From Prevotella melaninogenica (GTDB lineage: Bacteria > Bacteroidota > Bacteroidia > Bacteroidales > Bacteroidaceae): a DNA stretch of 64,000 nt. Below are positions 26,724-36,592 of the stretch, piece after piece. Position 1 is the stretch's first letter, and each line of letters starts with the position of its first letter. The position numbers and the translations under genes were made by a program. The notes under the pieces were generated by a model. It made no database searches, had not been told where the DNA came from, and saw only the letters and a list, made by a program, of their open reading frames with translations. The stretch covers positions 500,001 through 564,000 of the forward strand of contig NZ_CP072349.1 in NCBI RefSeq assembly GCF_018127965.1. Reading direction: 5' to 3'.

Positions 26724-28651
26724 CAATAAACAACAAGTATAAAAACATATTTTGCGGGCATAGAATCTTGATTACTATGATTCTATGCCTGTTTGGGCTA
26801 TGCCAATCCCAGTCGCTCCGAGCACAGAATGCAACGGAGAAGAAGGGAGATAAGTTCTATATTGACCATGCCGACAATCTACGTCATAACCAATTGGAAA
26901 TGCCTGATGTGATGATTGCTAAAGGCGATGTTCGTTTCCGATATAAGGGTATGACACTTAAGTGCGATAGTGCTTATTTCAATGAGAAGTCTAATTGGTT
27001 TAAAGCTTTCAGCCGTGTACATATCACCCGCCCTGGTGGAGTGAATCTTGACTGCCAACGCTTACATTATGATGGCTTTGGACAAATGGTTCATGCACGC
27101 GGTAAGGTGGTAGTAAGAGAACCTGGTCGCTCTCTCCGTTGTGATAGCTTGGACTATAACACAGCCTCTAAGGTGGCAAACTACTTTGGTGGACGTGGTA
27201 CATTGGTTTACAATGGTAACACAGTTGTTGCCGATCAGGGTGATTACAATACGGAAACGCATGATGCCAACTTCTTTGGTAATGTTGTGATGTTTACGCC
27301 TAAGTATCGCATTACAACGCCTGAGGCGCATGGTAATACTGAGACGGGTCTTGTTCATGTTGTTGGTAAGTCGGTTATCAAGACTGCCAAGGGCGAAGTT
27401 GTGCATACCAATGATGGTACTTATAATAGCAAGACCGACCAGATGGAACTTAATGGACGTTCTACTATCACCTCGCCAAAGCAGGATGTTGAAGGCGATA
27501 ATATTGTCTATAACAGTTCAACAGGTGAGGCAGAAGGTCATGGTAATGTGAAGATTGTTGACAAGGCAAACAACCGCACTATCATCGGTCAGGATGTGTT
27601 CTATAACGAGAAGACTGGTCATAGTAACGCACGTGGTAATGTTAAGATAGATGACCGTAAGGCACAGCGTGTTATTACAGGTGATGAAGTGACTTATAAT
27701 GCTAAGAGTGGTTATAGTGCAGGACGTGGCAATGTGAAGATTGTAGACAAGTTAAAGCAGCGCACCATAACTGGTCATGACCTTACCTACAATAGTAATA
27801 CACACGAAGGAACTGGTGAGGGTAACGTTTACTACATTGACTATAAGGGTAAGCACGCTTTCTATGGCGATTATCTTCATTATACTGATTCCGCAGCGAT
27901 AGCCTTTGGCGGTAATCCTGGACCTGTAGCAAAGGATTTCTCACAAGGTGATACGCTCTTTGTTCATGCTGATACTATTAGTATGAAGGGATTTCATATG
28001 AATACTCCACAGATGTATCGCGAGATATATGGTGTGAATAATGTTCGTGCCTATCGTACAGATGTACAGGCGGTATGTGGTTTTATGGTAGCTAATACCA
28101 AGGATTCTTGTCTAACGATGTATGATTATCCAATCGTATGGAGTGGTACACGTCAGTTGGTGGGCGATTCTATTAAGGCATATATGAACGACTCAACCAT
28201 CCGTCAGGCGTTTGTGTATGGCAATGCTTTCTCTATTGAAAAGCTCCCTGAACCCAAATACTATAACCAGATATCCTCTAATGACATGTGTGCTGACTTT
28301 GTCAATGGTGCTGTTCGACGTGTTGATGCTTGGGGAAATGTGGAAGTAGTCTTCTATCATACCGATAAGGATAGCACGCTCATTGGGCATAATTATACAG
28401 AAACAGATACGCTTCGGATGTTTATCTCACCTGTTCGAAAGCTACAGAAGATATGGATGTCAAAGTCAAATGGTGTAATCAGTCCGATGACACAGATACC
28501 ACCCGACAAGTTGACACTGCCTCGCTTCGAGCTTTTCGATGAGGTAAGGCCTAAGGATAAGAATGATATCTTCCGAGTTGTAGCGCGTAAGACGGGTGCA
28601 ACCGTACGTAATGCAAGGGTGTCTTTACCACCTCGTCAGCAAATAGAATGA
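26720..28651 (+). CDS. OstA-like (LptA/LptD N-domain type) protein
   Basis: 643 residues. A signal-like segment (ILITMILCLFGLCQS) is followed by about 12-15 repeated OstA beta units such as GDVRFRYKGMTLKCDSAYF, ARGKVVVREPGRSLRCDSL and GNVKIVDK. These build the lipopolysaccharide-carrying beta-taco seen in LptA and in the N domain of LptD. A central stretch has three close repeats (GHGNVKIVDKANNRTI, ARGNVKIDDRKAQRVI, GRGNVKIVDKLKQRTI), suggesting internal duplication. No LptD barrel is present. It probably belongs to the LPS transport bridge. Confidence 0.85.
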   Translation: MTINNKYKNIFCGHRILITMILCLFGLCQSQSLRAQNATEKKGDKFYIDHADNLRHNQLEMPDVMIAKGDVRFRYKGMTLKCDSAYFNEKSNWFKAFSRVHITRPGGVNLDCQRLHYDGFGQMVHARGKVVVREPGRSLRCDSLDYNTASKVANYFGGRGTLVYNGNTVVADQGDYNTETHDANFFGNVVMFTPKYRITTPEAHGNTETGLVHVVGKSVIKTAKGEVVHTNDGTYNSKTDQMELNGRSTITSPKQDVEGDNIVYNSSTGEAEGHGNVKIVDKANNRTIIGQDVFYNEKTGHSNARGNVKIDDRKAQRVITGDEVTYNAKSGYSAGRGNVKIVDKLKQRTITGHDLTYNSNTHEGTGEGNVYYIDYKGKHAFYGDYLHYTDSAAIAFGGNPGPVAKDFSQGDTLFVHADTISMKGFHMNTPQMYREIYGVNNVRAYRTDVQAVCGFMVANTKDSCLTMYDYPIVWSGTRQLVGDSIKAYMNDSTIRQAFVYGNAFSIEKLPEPKYYNQISSNDMCADFVNGAVRRVDAWGNVEVVFYHTDKDSTLIGHNYTETDTLRMFISPVRKLQKIWMSKSNGVISPMTQIPPDKLTLPRFELFDEVRPKDKNDIFRVVARKTGATVRNARVSLPPRQQIE

Positions 28652-28714
28652 CGTCTTTGGATCTTATATACAGACCCATTTGACGTTTTATTAAGTAATA
28701 CTCCACAATAAATA

Positions 28715-29005
28715 ATGCTATTCTTCCAATCATCACGTCCCCGTCGTTTCCATCATGAGTATATGTATGTGGACGAACGTAAGGAACTGCTCAATGATAT
28801 AGAGCAGCGTGCTCGGCATGAGTTGAATGGTGAAGAGGTACCTGATGGTAAGTATCGGGAGGAACTACAGCGCAAAATCAGTGGTTCGCTGAAGCCTGAG
28901 GTGTTGCGCCATAGAGGTAATCGTTTTACGGCTATGTGGGTGTCGTTGATTCTTTCGGCAGGTGTCATTGCCCTTCTTACCTTATTTTTATTTTTTGCTT
29001 TATAG
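28715..29005 (+). CDS. small C-terminally anchored membrane protein
   Basis: 96 residues. The first ~70 are charged ([20 protein letters not shown], then EELQRKISG); the last ~23 are a hydrophobic helix ([21 protein letters not shown]). This is a tail-anchored layout with the charged part in the cytoplasm. It sits between the ostA-like gene and mutL with an 8-base gap to mutL. I do not recognise the family; the position suggests a conserved Bacteroidales gene of unknown role. Confidence 0.75.
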   Translation: MLFFQSSRPRRFHHEYMYVDERKELLNDIEQRARHELNGEEVPDGKYREELQRKISGSLKPEVLRHRGNRFTAMWVSLILSAGVIALLTLFLFFAL

Positions 29006-29013
29006 AATCATTC

Positions 29014-30906
29014 ATGAGTGATATTATACAACTTTTACCAGACAGTGTAGCCAACCAGATTGCAGCTGGTGAGGTTATTCAACGTCCTGCCTCTGTTATT
29101 AAGGAGTTGGTGGAGAATGCCATTGATGCTGGAGCAACGCATATTGATGTGTTGGTGGTAGATGCTGGCCGCACTTCTATTCAGGTAATCGATGATGGAA
29201 AGGGTATGTCAGAGACAGATGCACGCCTTTCTTTCGAGCGTCATGCCACTTCTAAGATTCGTAAGGCTGACGACCTCTTCTCTCTTCGTACGATGGGTTT
29301 CCGTGGAGAGGCATTGGCTTCTATTGCTGCGGTGGCTCAGATAGAATTAAAGACTCGTATGGAGAGCGAGGATTTGGGTACACACCTGTCTATTGCTGGC
29401 AGTCGCTTTACGGGTCAGGAGCCTTGCTCTTGCCCTGTGGGAAGTAATTTCTTGGTAGAGAATCTCTTCTTCAACGTACCTGCTCGACGTAAGTTTTTAA
29501 AGTCGAATACTACCGAACTCAATAATATCATCACCGCCTTTGAGCGCATTGTGTTGGTTTATCCACAGATATCTTTCACGCTGCACAGCAATGGTACAGA
29601 ACTTTTTAGTCTTCGTGCTTGTAGCTATCGTCAGCGAATTGTGGAGGTATTTGGTAAGCGTCTCAATCAAGATCTTCTGCCGATAGACGTTGATACGAGT
29701 CTTTGTCATATCCATGGCTTTGTTGGTAAGCCAGAGTCTGCACGTAAGAAAGCACCTCATCAGTATTTCTTCGTCAACGACCGCTATATGAAACATCCTT
29801 ATTTTCATAAGGCAGTCATCACGGCTTTCGACCGACTTATCCCGCAAGGGGAGCAGGTTCCTTACTTCCTTTATTTCGACGTACCAGCAGAGAATATCGA
29901 TGTGAATATTCATCCGACAAAGACCGAGATAAAGTTTGAGAACGAACAGGCTATTTGGCAGATTTTGCTTGCTGCTGTAAAGGAGGCTGTAGGACGCTTT
30001 AATGATATTCCTGCTATTGACTTTGATACGGAGGGGAAACCTGATATTCCTGTGTTTAACCCTAATGTCGGAATGTCTGCACCAAAGGTAGACTTCAATC
30101 CTGCCTATAATCCTTTTAAACAGACATCTCAACCTGCTAAGCCTTCGGTTCCAGATGGATGGGAAGAACTCTATGCTGACTTGGGTACTGGTGGTGAAAT
30201 CCGTCAGTCAAAACTCTTTGAACAGCATGAGGAGGAGATGATAAGCAGTAGCTTGAGTACTGTAAGCGATACTGTTGAGGAAGGAACGATTATCCCTTCA
30301 GCTGCCACACAGTCTGCAGCAGAGTCGTTGATAGAAGACAAGGCACCTTCTCATTATCAGTATAAGGGCTGTTATATCATGACAGCTGTGAAGTCGGGCC
30401 TTATGATTATCGACCAGCATCGTGCGCATATTCGTATTCTCTATGAGGAGTATTTGCGTCAGTTGTCTGAACATAAGGTGCATTCTCAGAAAGTACTCTT
30501 CCCAGAGATGGTTCAGTTCTCCGTCTCTGACCAAGTAGTTCTCGACCAGATTCTACCTGAAATGGCTGAGATGGGTTTCCAACTTGATAGCCTTGGCGGT
30601 GGTAGTTATGCTGTTAATGGAGTTCCTGCAGGTATAGAAGGACTGAATGTCGTTGCGCTTATCAATGACATGGTAGCTTCGGCAATGGAGAGCGGAACGA
30701 GTGCGAAGGAAGAAATCGACCAATCTTTGGCATTGAGTCTTGCACGTAATGCAGCCATACCGCAAGGTCAGGTGCTGAGTAGTATGGAGATGGATAATAT
30801 TGTCAACGAACTCTTTGCTTGTAGTAATGTCAATTACACTCCTTCTGGAGAACCAGTAATTGCGATTATGAAGCAGCAGGATATTGAACATCTTTTTGAT
30901 AGTTGA
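29014..30906 (+). CDS. mutL: DNA mismatch repair protein MutL
   Basis: 630 residues from [20 protein letters not shown], the family start; the frame is open 26 codons further up inside the previous gene, which is ignored. The GHKL ATPase motifs are [12 protein letters not shown] (I), DDGKGM (II) and [12 protein letters not shown] (III), with NVDVHPTK-type [15 protein letters not shown] at ~300. The C-terminal dimerisation part starts near 440. The endonuclease motif DQHA-x2-E-x4-E is not complete ([12 protein letters not shown] is seen), so nicking activity is uncertain. Confidence 0.95.
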   Translation: MSDIIQLLPDSVANQIAAGEVIQRPASVIKELVENAIDAGATHIDVLVVDAGRTSIQVIDDGKGMSETDARLSFERHATSKIRKADDLFSLRTMGFRGEALASIAAVAQIELKTRMESEDLGTHLSIAGSRFTGQEPCSCPVGSNFLVENLFFNVPARRKFLKSNTTELNNIITAFERIVLVYPQISFTLHSNGTELFSLRACSYRQRIVEVFGKRLNQDLLPIDVDTSLCHIHGFVGKPESARKKAPHQYFFVNDRYMKHPYFHKAVITAFDRLIPQGEQVPYFLYFDVPAENIDVNIHPTKTEIKFENEQAIWQILLAAVKEAVGRFNDIPAIDFDTEGKPDIPVFNPNVGMSAPKVDFNPAYNPFKQTSQPAKPSVPDGWEELYADLGTGGEIRQSKLFEQHEEEMISSSLSTVSDTVEEGTIIPSAATQSAAESLIEDKAPSHYQYKGCYIMTAVKSGLMIIDQHRAHIRILYEEYLRQLSEHKVHSQKVLFPEMVQFSVSDQVVLDQILPEMAEMGFQLDSLGGGSYAVNGVPAGIEGLNVVALINDMVASAMESGTSAKEEIDQSLALSLARNAAIPQGQVLSSMEMDNIVNELFACSNVNYTPSGEPVIAIMKQQDIEHLFDS

Positions 30907-30935
30907 TAGTCTCTTTTATGACTGTTTGCCTTATA

Positions 30936-30969
30936 AAGCCCTATTAGCCCAATCAGCTTAATAGGGCTT
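30936..30969. terminator. hairpin after mutL (R5-related)
   Basis: AAGCCCTATTA (30936-30946) pairs with TAATAGGGCTT (30959-30969), followed by ATTGTTTGTGTT. The arms are R5-like, showing that R5 units can serve as terminators. Confidence 0.6.
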
Positions 30970-31052
30970 ATTGTTTGTGTTAATTTCCTTCTGAATTAAT
31001 GTTCGATAATGTATCTAAAGTATGCAGAATACTCTATTACAAGTTTTGTTTT

Positions 31053-31142
31053 AATTTGCTGTCACATTTAACATTTCGTGTAACCCTGTTGTAACTGAAA
31101 GAGTTAGGTGATGTCTATAAGTGATAGCAATGACAGCAAATT
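31053..31142. repeat. R3 element, copy A
   Basis: Inverted ends AATTTGCTGTCA and TGACAGCAAATT bound 90 bases. Further copies are at 37863, 49919 and 51760. The remainder of 30970-31271 shows no gene. Confidence 0.7.
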
Positions 31143-31271
31143 TAAAACATTCTCAAAAGGAAGAAGTCCGAACCTCTCTTGGAGGAGCAAATAAATCTAA
31201 GGACTTTCACGGCTAACACTGACTTTACCCCTCCATACCTTGGAAGAACCTAACTTTTGTCAGGCTTTTTA

Positions 31272-31303
31272 TTTGTTATTCTAATGCTTTTTCTTTATAT
31301 TTG
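31272..31303 (+). promoter_or_regulatory. promoter of the effector island
   Basis: TTTG (31272-31275), exactly 20 bases, then TATATTTG (31296-31303): one of the best matches to the consensus in the window. The first gene starts 82 bases later. Confidence 0.75.
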
Positions 31304-31385
31304 CACTTGACAAATAAGATTGTAGTCCTCTTCCTCTTTTCCTACAAATTCTATAACAATATTTACTAATTCTATATAAACCGAT

Positions 31386-32303
31386 ATGATAGATTGGGGA
31401 GAAGAAGGGAGCCCATGGCGTAATCTAAACGAGAAGGCAGAATTATTTGATAAAACTGTCAAGTACAGATGTGAACAGAAAGTGTTGAACCGTATAGACG
31501 GGATGGTAACAAGTCATTCTGATACACGGCGTGAAATATCTTTGCAGTATGACTCCAAACTGAAAAATAACAGGTTTAAAGGTGAAGTGACGGAGAGTTT
31601 TGTCAAGATACGACCAGAAAACATGATGGCGGCTCTGGAGTTATTGGATAAGATTGATAGTATCAAGTGTCGTGCAGAGGTTACGGTTGACACGATGACT
31701 GGTAAGATTAACAGGGTGGTGAACTTTGAAGAAATCAAGAAACGCTGGGAGGAATACCGTGCGGAGATGTTCTATACTATCAATTCTACAATGGGGCAAG
31801 GCTCTGACGAAGGCAAGCAGGTGGTGAAGTTTACTGATCTTATTGACAAGCAATTTGTTGATGAACCGACTTTCAGAAAAGAACTCTCAAGTAAGCTGTT
31901 TTATGATGTTTTCTTTGATAAGTATCTTTTAGGGAGAAAGCTGGAAGATGAGAAGTTCGAGCAAACCTTCTATTCTTTCCTCTTTGACCAAACTCCGATT
32001 AAGACTTCTCTTACGCAAGAGTTAAGCACTGATGAAGAGACGGGACTGAAAAAGATATCACGTTATATCTCTGCTGATGATCAGCGTACAAAGTTCGTCA
32101 ATGAATATGGCATCATGAAGACCTATAAAGAATGCTATCAGCCAATTATCAAGTATAGCTTTACGCAGTATAATTATGAGTTCTATCATGATATCCTCCT
32201 TGCTGATGACGGACTTCCTCAGGAAATCAAGGTGAATATCATCGAGGAGGTAAAGAATAATATTGAGATTTTGGTAACTTATCGTATTCACAGACTGAAA
32301 TAA
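31386..32303 (+). CDS. unknown protein upstream of PAAR-like effector (possible adaptor)
   Basis: 305 residues, soluble, no signal peptide, with N-terminal RNLNEKAELFDKTVKYRCEQ and regions rich in charged helices. No catalytic motif is recognised. It is the first gene after a strong promoter and ends 2 bases before the PAAR-like gene, so both should be made together. In secretion loci this position is often held by an effector chaperone or adaptor, which is offered only as inference from context. Confidence 0.55.
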   Translation: MIDWGEEGSPWRNLNEKAELFDKTVKYRCEQKVLNRIDGMVTSHSDTRREISLQYDSKLKNNRFKGEVTESFVKIRPENMMAALELLDKIDSIKCRAEVTVDTMTGKINRVVNFEEIKKRWEEYRAEMFYTINSTMGQGSDEGKQVVKFTDLIDKQFVDEPTFRKELSSKLFYDVFFDKYLLGRKLEDEKFEQTFYSFLFDQTPIKTSLTQELSTDEETGLKKISRYISADDQRTKFVNEYGIMKTYKECYQPIIKYSFTQYNYEFYHDILLADDGLPQEIKVNIIEEVKNNIEILVTYRIHRLK

Positions 32304-32305
32304 CT

Positions 32306-33586
32306 ATGGCACAATCATATATACCTGCTGGTACAGATGTTATCTGTACGGAGATGACAGGAGGCGAACCAGCACAATTAGGACTCACACGTGAAGCTAA
32401 GGTCTTGTATGGCAAAGAGAAAAAGCCTTTGCTGAATATTTGTGACAAGAAGTTAAGTTGCTCATTACAATGTCGTATCAAACAGTCTTTCTTTTCAGGA
32501 CTTGGTGGCTTGCTTACTGGTCTTGCACTTGGAGCTTTAGCCGTAACATTAGTTGTAATAACGGCGGGTGCTGCTACCCCTATAATTATAGCTGCAATGG
32601 GAGCTACAGCAGTGTTAACGACATCGGCAGCAGTTGCCATAGGAGCATCGGCAACTTATAGGTACTTGGCTAATGAATGTGATAGTTCTCTTGAAGGGGA
32701 GTGGAGTTTGTTTCATAGTAAGGTTTATCTGGAGAAAAGTAATGCTCTCTTGGAACGTTCGATACTTACTTGTTCCAAAGGTGGCGTAGTCTCCTTGGTT
32801 ATGGATCATGCGAAGGCTGTAGAACTTGCAAAAATGATTAGTGAGACTAATGATAAAATAGCAAGTAAAAACATGTGGTCGAAGTTTTTTCAGGGTGTCA
32901 TTGGCAATGGTGCAAATGCTTTGCTTGGAGGTTTTGAGGGGCAGGCAGGTGGAGCTGTTGCAGCTGTAGTTATTGGCTCAGGACTATCTGTTTATTCCTA
33001 TTGTACCAGTGATGTTGATAATTATCGTGATAGTAATGTCCAGAAACAAATGATTATGCAAAAATAGCACTTGAGACGGATGATGACCAGGCATCAATAT
33101 CAACGAATCATGATGTCTTTACTAAATCAGATGGAGTTGCTGTTACCTCTGTTGGTGCTGGAGGAATTGTAGCTTCTGGGGGTGAAACCGTATTAAATGT
33201 AACAACACGTAATAAGGAATTGTCACGAGAGGCAATGAAACAGACCGATAAAGCTCTTGAACAAGTCTTAAAAGGAAACCAGCAGGCAGCCGAATGAGGC
33301 TCGTAAGGAAGCAGGTAAGATATTGGGGAAACAAAAGGGAGTTAGCCTTAATTCCTTTAAAGAGATTTTCACTGGTAGGACTCGTGTGTTTAAGTATAAT
33401 GTCCATAATGGGGCTTTTATTGGCGCAGGTTTGGCTATAGGTGTTTTAAGTGCTATGTGGAATAATCATATAGAATGGGAAGATAATAAGGATGAAAATC
33501 ATCTGTATGAAAATATGATAGATAAGATTTGGCAATCTCGTAAAGATAATAAGAAAGGTATTTCTGTTGTTGCTAATAAAATGTAA
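32306..33586 (+). pseudogene. PAAR-like effector with hydrophobic C-terminal tip, frame broken twice
   Basis: Read through two shifts, this is one ~426-residue protein. The first part has CTEMTGGEPAQLGL, LLNICDKKL and, after a long hydrophobic insert (~70-115), KVYLEKSNALLERS and ILTCSKGGVVSLV, which fits the DUF4280/PAAR-like spike-tip pattern. At 33048-33050 an A run is one short (CAAATG), giving an early stop at 33065. Coding continues in another frame (DYAKIALETDDDQASISTN...) to a stop at 33295; an extra base near 33290 restores the first frame. The tail has one hydrophobic helix (GAFIGAGLAIGVLSAMW) and matches the displaced tip at 34243. A membrane-targeting toxin tip is inferred. Confidence 0.55.
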
Positions 33587-33588
33587 AG

Positions 33589-34208
33589 ATGAAGAAAAGA
33601 AACTATATATATTATATACCTTGGGTTCTTATTGGTAGTTTAATTGGTTCATTTATGATAGTTCCTATGATGCCCAAAATAGTTGATGCACTGTATTATA
33701 AAAATAAGTACAATACCGATGCAATAATGTTTTATAAGCAGTATATAGAAAAGTCGATTATTATAAATGTGACAATGCCTCCTGCAGATTCAAATATTAT
33801 TTAAACAATGTAGATGAAGAAAAGTTCCCTTTAAGTGAGAGATTTGATACCACTTATGACTCTAAACAGTATTTTTTGTTTCCCAAAGCTTATTATACCA
33901 CATTTTATAGTCTTGACTACAAGAAATACCTAAATATTATTACTTTTTACAGGGTTAATGGGAGTTATGTAGAGAAGGAACTTTACCTTACTGTCAATCG
34001 TGATGATATGAATAATCCCGAGTATGGAACCAAGGATAATCCTGTACCCGTGCTGAAAGCAGTAGGTGTGAGTGAACCGATATGGTTTAGTGGTAAGGAT
34101 ACTGATTCTGTCTTTATGGATAAATTCTATCGGAACAATGTCATTAACTATTTGAAATATAAGATGCCAAAGGAGGAGTTTGAAAGACGATTCAAGAACA
34201 AAGAATGA
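33589..34208 (+). pseudogene. immunity-like membrane protein 1 (frameshifted)
   Basis: It begins 2 bases after the effector tip. The N-terminal membrane helix (IPWVLIGSLIGSFMIVPMMP) is followed by DALYYKNKYN. At 33794 the run in TCAAATATT lacks one A compared with its paralogues (SKYYL), giving a stop at 33802. The remainder, in another frame, reads YLNNVDEEKFPLSERFDTTY and later YGTKDNPVPVLKAVGVSEP and YLKYKMPKEEFERRF. Its closest relative is the gene at 35226. It is presumed to be the partner of the tip just upstream. Confidence 0.65.
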
Positions 34209-34242
34209 AGCCTAAGGTAATAAGCAACATGGCAAAGAAGCA

Positions 34243-34599
34243 ATGAGCTTTAACGAGAGAGCCTTAGAGTATATGTTGAAAGGAGATATGGCTGGTACAT
34301 GGCATGCAATGTGGGCAAGTGATTTGGCGTATGGTGCACAGAAGGGTATGGGCAATATTCCTCATGAATTTTGGAAAGGAATCTGGTCAGGTAAAACCAA
34401 GGCTTTCAAATGGAATATTTCAAATAAATGGTTTACACTTGGTGGTATCGGAATTGGTATTCTGAGTTCGATAGTTAGTAATCAGATAGAATGGGGGGAT
34501 AATGAGGAAGAAAATGATTTATACGAAAGCATGATAAGAGAAATTCAGAAGAAAAGAAAAGGTAACATAGGAATAAATATAAGCGCTTCATTAATATGA
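34243..34599 (+). CDS. displaced effector C-terminal tip
   Basis: 118 residues. The frame is open upstream of the ATG for 9 codons (GNKQHGKEA), without promoter or ribosome site, as expected for a sheared-off C-terminus. The tail KGIWSGKTKAFKWNISN, one hydrophobic helix (FTLGGIGIGILSSIVSN), then QIEWGDNEEENDLYESMI aligns along its length with the tip of the effector at 33360-33586. It ends overlapping the next gene by 4 bases. This is the arrangement of orphan toxin modules in polymorphic toxin loci. Whether it is expressed is unknown. Confidence 0.6.
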   Translation: MSFNERALEYMLKGDMAGTWHAMWASDLAYGAQKGMGNIPHEFWKGIWSGKTKAFKWNISNKWFTLGGIGIGILSSIVSNQIEWGDNEEENDLYESMIREIQKKRKGNIGINISASLI

Positions 34600-35219
34600 A
34601 TATCACAAAATATTTAAGTTTTATTCCATGGGTCCTGATTGGACAAATACTTGGAACATTAGTTGTTATTCCTTTGGGGTATTTTCTTTTCGATAAAGTC
34701 TACTACTCAGAGAAGTATGAATCCGATGAGAGTGTAAAGTCTGTATATAAAAGATATATGGAGAAGTCTTATGTTATAAAATGTAGGATGCCTGATGAGG
34801 ATTCAAAATATTATTTAGAAAATGTAGATGATAAAGTTGTTACACACGAAAGATTCAAGATAAAGTCGAAGAGTAATTACTTTGATAGACCCTCTGCGGA
34901 GTATGTTCCATTTTATTCTACGGAATATAAAAAGTTCTTTAATATTATATTCATGGGATATTTTACTACATGGGGATTTTATAACAAAGATGTGTTTATG
35001 ACTGTAAATAAGGATGATATGAATAACCCAGCGTATGGTACTAAGGACAATCCTGTTCCTGTTCTAAAGATGGTGGGAACTCATGAATCCATTAGAGACA
35101 ATGACAGAGATTATGATCAAGCATATATGGACAGTTTCTATCATAACAATGTCATACGTTACTTGAAATATAAGATGCCAAAGGAGGAGTTTGAAAGACG
35201 ATTTAAGAAAGGAAAGTAG
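34596..35219 (+). CDS. immunity-like membrane protein 2
   Basis: 207 residues. One N-terminal membrane helix (IPWVLIGQILGTLVVIPLGYF) and then an extracytoplasmic domain with the family signature DDMNNPAYGTKDNPVPVLK and FYHNNVIRYLKYKMPKEEFERRF at the end. The ATGA overlap with the displaced tip couples their translation, so this is the likely partner of tip 2. A protein anchored in the inner membrane and facing the periplasm suits protection against a membrane-acting toxin. The family is not one I can name. Confidence 0.65.
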   Translation: MNITKYLSFIPWVLIGQILGTLVVIPLGYFLFDKVYYSEKYESDESVKSVYKRYMEKSYVIKCRMPDEDSKYYLENVDDKVVTHERFKIKSKSNYFDRPSAEYVPFYSTEYKKFFNIIFMGYFTTWGFYNKDVFMTVNKDDMNNPAYGTKDNPVPVLKMVGTHESIRDNDRDYDQAYMDSFYHNNVIRYLKYKMPKEEFERRFKKGK

Positions 35220-35225
35220 AACGTG

Positions 35226-35852
35226 ATGACAAAGGTCAAGTTTATCGGTCTTATCCCTTGGGTAACTTTCGGGAGTGTTATTGGTTCACTATTTATTGTA
35301 CCTATGATGCCCAAGATAGTTGATGCATTATACTATAAAAATAAGTATAATAAAGAGTCTATATATTGTTTTCAACAGTATATAGACTCAAGTTATACCA
35401 TCAAGGTAGCAATGCCTTCTGGTAATTCTAAGTATTTTCTATATAATGTAGACAAAGAGAGATACCCTCTTTTTGAAAGGTTTGATACTACTTATAATTC
35501 ACAAAATTATTTCAATAATCCTTGTGCCGAATATACTTTTTTCTATTGTCATGAATACAAAAAATATATGAATATAATTACGTTTAAAGATGTCAATGGA
35601 AATTATGGCAACAAAGAACTTTACCTTACAGTCAATCGTGGCGATATGAATAATCCTGCGTATGGTACAAAGGAAAATCCAGTACCCGTGCTGAAAGCAG
35701 TAGGTGTGAGTGAACCGATATGGTTTAGTGACAAGGATACTGATTCTGTCTTTATGGATAATTTCTATCGGAACAATGTCATTAACTACTTGAAATATAA
35801 GATGCCAAAGGAGGAGTTTGAAAGACGATTCAAGAGTAAGGTTATTCTGTAA
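35226..35852 (+). CDS. immunity-like membrane protein 3
   Basis: 208 residues from the ATG at 35226 (a GTG lies one codon earlier). Closest to copy 1: nearly the same membrane helix (GSLFIVPMMPKIVDALYYKN) and the same ending (VGVSEPIWFS, VFMDNFYRNNVINYLKYKM). It has no tip gene in front, so it is an orphan copy that could guard against toxins of related strains. Gap to copy 2 is 6 bases. Confidence 0.65.
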   Translation: MTKVKFIGLIPWVTFGSVIGSLFIVPMMPKIVDALYYKNKYNKESIYCFQQYIDSSYTIKVAMPSGNSKYFLYNVDKERYPLFERFDTTYNSQNYFNNPCAEYTFFYCHEYKKYMNIITFKDVNGNYGNKELYLTVNRGDMNNPAYGTKENPVPVLKAVGVSEPIWFSDKDTDSVFMDNFYRNNVINYLKYKMPKEEFERRFKSKVIL

Positions 35853-35909
35853 TGAGTAAGAATCGGTTTAGCAAGTAGGGGGAGAGTGAAAAATCCAAGT
35901 ACATCAGTT

Positions 35910-36521
35910 ATGAGAAATATCTTTAAATATATTCCAATGGTCACTTTAGGTCAGATCTTAGGTTCAGCAGTCGCTTTTCCTTTGCTGTGTTTCCTTATCA
36001 ATATATTTTATTATTCAAATAAGTATAACGATGATGCAGAACAGTATAGCACAGAGTATATGAATAATTCTTATGACATAGAGGTTACTATGCCAGAAGA
36101 AAAATCTAAATTATATATAGAGGATGTGGATAAAGATGTCATTACATCTGAAACTTTTCGTGAAAAAATAGATAATAATTATTTTAGTAATCCAAGAGGT
36201 CTGTATTTTCCTTTTTATTCTGTAGAGTATAAGAAGTATTTTAGCATTATGTGTTTTTTAGGTGCTAATCGTATGCATTGGCCTTATGGAATGAAAGTTA
36301 TCCTGACAGTCAATAGGGATGATATGAATAACCCTGAGTATGGCACAAAGGAGAATCCTGTGCCAGTGTTGAAGGATATTGGCGTAGACGAGTCTATCCG
36401 AGATAACGACCAAGATTATAACAAAGAGTATATGGATAGCTTCTATCGTGAGAATGTCATACGTTATTTGAAATATAAGATGTCCAAAAGTGAGTTTAAA
36501 AGACGATTCAAGAATAAATAG
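35910..36521 (+). CDS. immunity-like membrane protein 4
   Basis: 203 residues from MRNIFKYIPMVTLG. A GTG 24 bases upstream is also in frame, but the same spacer before copy 5 supports the ATG. Membrane helix MVTLGQILGSAVAFPLLCFLI, then the conserved NRDDMNNPEYGTKENPVPVLK and VIRYLKYKMSKSEFKRRF. It forms a close pair with copy 5, and the ~70 bases before each start are almost identical. Confidence 0.65.
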   Translation: MRNIFKYIPMVTLGQILGSAVAFPLLCFLINIFYYSNKYNDDAEQYSTEYMNNSYDIEVTMPEEKSKLYIEDVDKDVITSETFREKIDNNYFSNPRGLYFPFYSVEYKKYFSIMCFLGANRMHWPYGMKVILTVNRDDMNNPEYGTKENPVPVLKDIGVDESIRDNDQDYNKEYMDSFYRENVIRYLKYKMSKSEFKRRFKNK

Positions 36522-36592
36522 TAAGGTTATTCTGTAATGACTATGAATTGGTTTAGCAAGTAGGGGAGAGAGAAAATCCAAGTACATCAGTT

